Of a stretch of 5,870 nucleotides of DNA, positions 5,547 through 5,870 are shown in pieces. This DNA comes from Propionibacteriaceae bacterium (lineage in GTDB: Bacteria > Actinomycetota > Actinomycetes > Propionibacteriales > Propionibacteriaceae), in NCBI GenBank assembly GCA_031272685.1, contig JAISTI010000190.1, positions 1 through 5,870 of the forward strand, in the 5' to 3' direction. The notes under the pieces are model-generated. The model was not told the origin of the DNA and made no database searches. It worked only from the letters and a program-made list of their open reading frames with translations. Made by a program: the position numbers and the translations under genes. The stretch's first letter is position 1, and each line of letters begins with the position of its first letter.

Positions 5547-5870
5547 TCAGCCTTCACCGTGTCGCCCGTGGCGGGCGCGGACCCCTTCGAACGTCCAGAG
5601 TTTGTTCAGCACGAAGTTGATGGGGGTGACACCCACGATCACGATCAAGTTCGCCCAGTAGCTCTTGGTGCGCAACCCGGACGAGTCGTCGAAGACCGAA
5701 TCGGGCAGGCAAATCGGGGAGGTGGGGTTCATCAGGGCCGTCATCAGCAGGAAGCCGACCAGCTGCGCGCCCAACCCCACCGCCAGGAAGGGCAGGTATT
5801 CGCGCCACAGTGCCGCCTTGCCGCCTTGGAACGTCCAATGACGGTTCAGCAGGAAGTTGCAGAAATTCGC
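5547..5870 (-). CDS. GtrA-family membrane protein, C-terminal part (partial)
   Basis: The frame is open from the window edge to TGA (5549-5547) and gives the last 107 residues; the start lies beyond 5870. Two copies of the GtrA-family motif are present: NFLLNRHWTF (visible residues 5-14) and NFVLNKLWTF (85-94), exactly 80 residues apart. Hydrophobic segments at about 25-46 and 71-88 fit the third and fourth membrane helices of this four-helix family. A loop of about 25 residues rich in Pro, Ser and Asp joins them. The tail is basic and His-rich (VRARHGRHGEG). GtrA-like proteins are thought to help move undecaprenyl-phosphate-linked sugars across the membrane for glycosylation of cell-surface polymers; the substrate here is unknown. 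The gene lies 57 bp upstream of smc on the same strand and may feed transcription into it. Confidence 0.85.
   Translation of the reverse strand, partial: ANFCNFLLNRHWTFQGGKAALWREYLPFLAVGLGAQLVGFLLMTALMNPTSPICLPDSVFDDSSGLRTKSYWANLIVIVGVTPINFVLNKLWTFEGVRARHGRHGEG

Noticed and set aside
1..5870. CRISPR arrays, insertion sequences, tRNA or rRNA genes, riboswitches, att sites
   Set aside because: No spaced repeats, transposase motifs, cloverleaf-like segments or other such signs were seen; intergenic space totals only about 150 bp.

Overview
The window is GC-rich DNA with codons strongly biased to G/C in third position. It carries a compact smc-ftsY pair, a short-arm FtsY with an N-terminal membrane segment, and a VapBC module of a type common in actinobacteria. 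These point to an actinobacterium (Actinomycetota); the sequence alone does not settle the order or genus.

Layout. Bases 1-101 (+) are the last 32 codons of an unidentified gene. A 69-bp gap follows with a perfect 12-bp inverted repeat (a terminator-like hairpin or a toxin-antitoxin operator). A type II toxin-antitoxin operon comes next on the + strand: a ribbon-helix-helix VapB-like antitoxin (171-410) and a PIN-domain VapC-like ribonuclease (403-885), overlapping by 8 bp. The rest is transcribed from the - strand, in the order: C-terminal part of a GtrA-family membrane protein (5547-5870, running off the window), smc (1956-5489) and ftsY (882-1931). VapC and FtsY converge, and their stop codons share the four bases TTAA at 882-885. 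No stretch above 300 bases lacks a gene.

Function. Smc (chromosome condensation and segregation) and FtsY (receptor for the signal recognition particle, membrane-protein targeting) are housekeeping proteins whose genes are commonly adjacent in actinobacteria. Their 24-bp spacing suggests co-transcription. A 24-nt element with 20 identical positions lies just upstream of both. It contains a TANNNT -10-like hexamer, placed so that ftsY could also be made from a leaderless mRNA starting at its GTG. VapBC looks like an accessory module next to this core block.

No CRISPR array, insertion sequence, tRNA, rRNA or clearly new system is visible. The most interesting signals are the shared smc/ftsY upstream element, the same leaderless-type geometry at vapB, and the inverted repeat before vapB.
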